The notes under the pieces are model-generated. The model ran no database searches and was not told the origin of the DNA. It saw nothing but the letters and a program-made list of their open reading frames with translations. Made by a program: the position numbers and the translations under genes. DNA of 64,000 nt from Thermoproteota archaeon (GTDB taxonomy: Archaea; Thermoproteota; Thermoprotei_A; EX4484-217-1), in contig JAPDJU010000005.1 of assembly GCA_029258915.1 (NCBI GenBank), positions 62,001 through 126,000 on the forward strand, in the 5' to 3' direction. This document shows, in pieces, positions 61,406-64,000 of this stretch; the stretch's first letter is position 1, and every line of letters begins with the position of its first letter.

Positions 61406-62797
61406 CTAAACTATTTTCACACCCTTCTTCTCAGCAACTTCTTTAAGTATTTTTAGTGTTTTCTGAAATATTTCTTGAAGTCTTTTTTCCTTTCTTGCTT
61501 CTGCATATATTCTTATTTTAGGTTCTGTTCCTGATGCTCTAACGAGAACCCATGATTTATCCGACATGTTTAATCTTAAACCGTCTATTGTCAGTTCCGA
61601 TTCGTATTCTTTAAAAACCTCTCTCATTCTATCATGTACTTCACTTACTATCTCATATTTTAGTTCTTCAGGTACTTTATATGAAGCTCTTATTTGCGGA
61701 TATTCAGGTATTTCTTTAAGTAGTTTCTCTATTGTTACACCTTTTTCCAGCATTTCCTTTGTTAATAATGCTGCTTGATATATTCCGTCAACCCAATAGC
61801 CCCAATCTGGATCTATGAGTTTCCAAGGTTCAGCAGCCATTACGGCTTTTTCTCCATACTCCAGCAGTTTTTCATGCGTTTTACCTAATTTTGCTCTTTC
61901 AACTCTTCCACCATATTTTTCAACGATTTCATCTATGACAAAAGAAGTATCTATGGATACAATGACTACTCCTTCGCCTTTCTCTTTAAGTTTAAGCATA
62001 GCATAAAATGCTAATAGTCTATCATTAAGAATGAATTTTCCATTGCTTGAAAGCGCAGCTAGCCTATCTGCATCGCCGTCATGAGCTAGTGCTGCATCTG
62101 CCTTTAATACTTTAACATGTTCTCCTAATTCTTTAAGTACATCTGGTCTTGGTTCAGGGATTCTTCCTGGAAACATGCCATCATAATGGCAGTTTATTGT
62201 GACAACGGATGCTCCTAATTCTCTAAGTATTATAGGTGTAATGTTCGATGCAGCTCCATTAGCGCAATCAATGACTATTCTTGCTTTTTTCTTAACCTTT
62301 CCAGGTCTGAGTTTGAAAATAAGCTCTTCCATGTAATTGTTAACTATTTCAGGATAGTACTCTAGTTTTCCAACAGAATCCCATTTAGCATAGTTAAACT
62401 TCTTACTGAATATTATGTCCTCCAGTTTTCTCTCCATGGAAACCGTGAACTCCATACCTTTACCGTTAAAACATTTAATACCATTATCTGGTGGAGGATT
62501 ATGGCTTGCAGTGATTATTACACCTGCATTAGCTCTCAGTGCAGGTATAGAGTAGGCGAGTATTGGCGTCGGTACCAAACCTAGGTTTATAACATCTACT
62601 CCTCCTGCCATAAGACCTGAAGAAACTATTGTTGCTAATAAGGGTGATGTTAACCGAACATCATGCCCAACTGTTGCTAAACCTTTTCCCTCTAAAAATG
62701 TTGCTAAAGCCAAACCTACTTCATACGCTATTTCAGGCGTAATTACTTTCCCATATTCTCCACGAATACCAGCTGTACCAAAAAGTCTTTTACGCAT
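61406..62797 (-). CDS. glmM: phosphoglucosamine mutase / phosphomannomutase
   Basis: LFGTAGIRGEYGKVITPEIAYEVG, GVIITASHNPPPDNGIKCF, AHDGDADRLAA, RASGTEPKIRIYAEA. Confidence 0.94.
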   Translation of the reverse strand: MRKRLFGTAGIRGEYGKVITPEIAYEVGLALATFLEGKGLATVGHDVRLTSPLLATIVSSGLMAGGVDVINLGLVPTPILAYSIPALRANAGVIITASHNPPPDNGIKCFNGKGMEFTVSMERKLEDIIFSKKFNYAKWDSVGKLEYYPEIVNNYMEELIFKLRPGKVKKKARIVIDCANGAASNITPIILRELGASVVTINCHYDGMFPGRIPEPRPDVLKELGEHVKVLKADAALAHDGDADRLAALSSNGKFILNDRLLAFYAMLKLKEKGEGVVIVSIDTSFVIDEIVEKYGGRVERAKLGKTHEKLLEYGEKAVMAAEPWKLIDPDWGYWVDGIYQAALLTKEMLEKGVTIEKLLKEIPEYPQIRASYKVPEELKYEIVSEVHDRMREVFKEYESELTIDGLRLNMSDKSWVLVRASGTEPKIRIYAEARKEKRLQEIFQKTLKILKEVAEKKGVKIV

Positions 62798-62890
62798 TTA
62801 GTTATACACCAAGATAACATATTTTAGTTCTCCATACTAAAGGTTTAACACAAAGTAAACTATAGAGCTAACAAGTATGAGTGATAGATA

Positions 62891-63655
62891 ATGATTGATG
62901 TGCACTGCCATATACATGATGAAGTATTTGATAATGATAGAGAAGAAGTTATTAGCAGAGCTAAGGAAAAAGGAGTAAAACATATAATAATTTCTGCAAT
63001 AAAACCTGAAGAGGTTTCTAAAGCATTAAACATTGTCAATAGCTTCAAAGAATATATGAGCTTAACTATAGGTCATGATCCCGTAATTGTAAGTGATGAA
63101 GTTTTTGAAGAACAGCTTAAGAATGTAAAAAAGTACTTGGACATTATCGTAGGTATTGGTGAAGCAGGTTTAGACTATTACTTCGTTAGAGACCATGGTG
63201 AAAGAGATAGGCAAAGAAGGATTTTTGCCTTATGGATTAATGTTGCTAAGGAACTTGACTTACCCCTTGTTATCCATTCTAGGAGTGCTGGAAAATACGC
63301 AATAGAAATTCTTCTTGAACAAAAATACTTTAACGTGGTTATGCATGCTTACGATGGTTCTGTGGGCTGGGCTATTGAAGCAGCTAAACATGGTGTGTAT
63401 TTTTCAATTCCGCCAAGTGTAATATTCAGTATTCAAAAACAGAAGCTTGTAAGAAAACTGCCCTTGGAAAACCTACTTTTAGAAACAGATTCCCCAGTCC
63501 TCTCTCCTATCAGAGGAGAGAGAAATGAACCTGCAAACATAGTATATTCAGCTATGAAAATTGCCGAAATAAAAAATATTTCATTAAGTAAGGTTATCGA
63601 CGCTACTATTGAAAACACTTTAGATGTTTTTAAAAAGTTAAAGCTACAAATTTAA
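62891..63655 (+). CDS. TatD family hydrolase
   Basis: MIDVHCHIHDEVFDNDREEVISRAKEKGV, GIGEAGLDYYFVRD, LPLVIHSRSAGKYAIEILL, LLLETDSPVLSP. Confidence 0.95.
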   Translation: MIDVHCHIHDEVFDNDREEVISRAKEKGVKHIIISAIKPEEVSKALNIVNSFKEYMSLTIGHDPVIVSDEVFEEQLKNVKKYLDIIVGIGEAGLDYYFVRDHGERDRQRRIFALWINVAKELDLPLVIHSRSAGKYAIEILLEQKYFNVVMHAYDGSVGWAIEAAKHGVYFSIPPSVIFSIQKQKLVRKLPLENLLLETDSPVLSPIRGERNEPANIVYSAMKIAEIKNISLSKVIDATIENTLDVFKKLKLQI

Positions 63656-64000
63656 CATCCATGGTCTTTACGTTTAAGATGGCTACTGTTGGCTCACCGC
63701 TAAGGTAGCCGCATGCTTCTCCAGGATTTATCAGTAAAGTGTTTTTAACTTTCTTTAATTCTTTTCTATGGGTATGGCCGAAAACTACAACATCAAACAT
63801 ACTGCTTTTCGCTAAAGCCTCAATAATAACATTTGAAGTACCATGAGTTATAGCTATTTTCTTGCCGTCAGTATTTATTGTAGCTATTTCTGCTTCTAAA
63901 CGGATATCATACTTTTTTGCAAGTTCAAGCAGCATTTTTCTTTCCCCATCGTTATTACCAAAAACCCCTATTACCTTAATACCCCCTTTAGCTATTCTTT
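63630..64000 (-). CDS. YfcE/MJ0936-type metallophosphoesterase, N-terminus truncated by window edge
   Basis: Frame stays open to 64000: RIAKGGIKVIGVFGNNDGERKMLLELAKKYDI...ITHGTSN...VVFGHTHRKELKKVKNTLLINPGEACG. Confidence 0.9.
   Translation of the reverse strand, partial: RIAKGGIKVIGVFGNNDGERKMLLELAKKYDIRLEAEIATINTDGKKIAITHGTSNVIIEALAKSSMFDVVVFGHTHRKELKKVKNTLLINPGEACGYLSGEPTVAILNVKTMDVKFVALTF

Overview
This is an archaeal, probably Thermoproteota/TACK-like, AT-rich chromosomal window. It is gene-dense and mostly core information-processing DNA: FttA/aCPSF1, two proteasome beta subunits, the RNA polymerase operon rpoH-rpoB-rpoA1-rpoA2-rpl30e-nusA-rps12, rps7-tef1-rps10, topoisomerase VI A/B, RtcA, an intein-split RtcB, deoxyhypusine synthase and moaA/moaC. 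Three tRNA genes (Ala-GGC, Lys-TTT, Ser-TGA) all carry an encoded CCA. Accessory or unusual parts are: (i) three tandem secreted proteins with a SipW/TasA-like N-terminal signature at the left edge, two sharing a 67-bp perfect repeat; (ii) a solo TnpB next to a ZIP transporter that seems to lack a canonical start codon; (iii) a stand-alone ferritin-like protein resembling the N-terminal cargo domain of Pyrococcus encapsulin; (iv) a low-coding-density zone at about 57-61.4 kb with a double KaiC-like ATPase, gene remnants and a three-copy TCAGCTGAGACA repeat; (v) small genes missed by the ORF track. No CRISPR array was seen. All family calls come from reading the translations; no database search was run.
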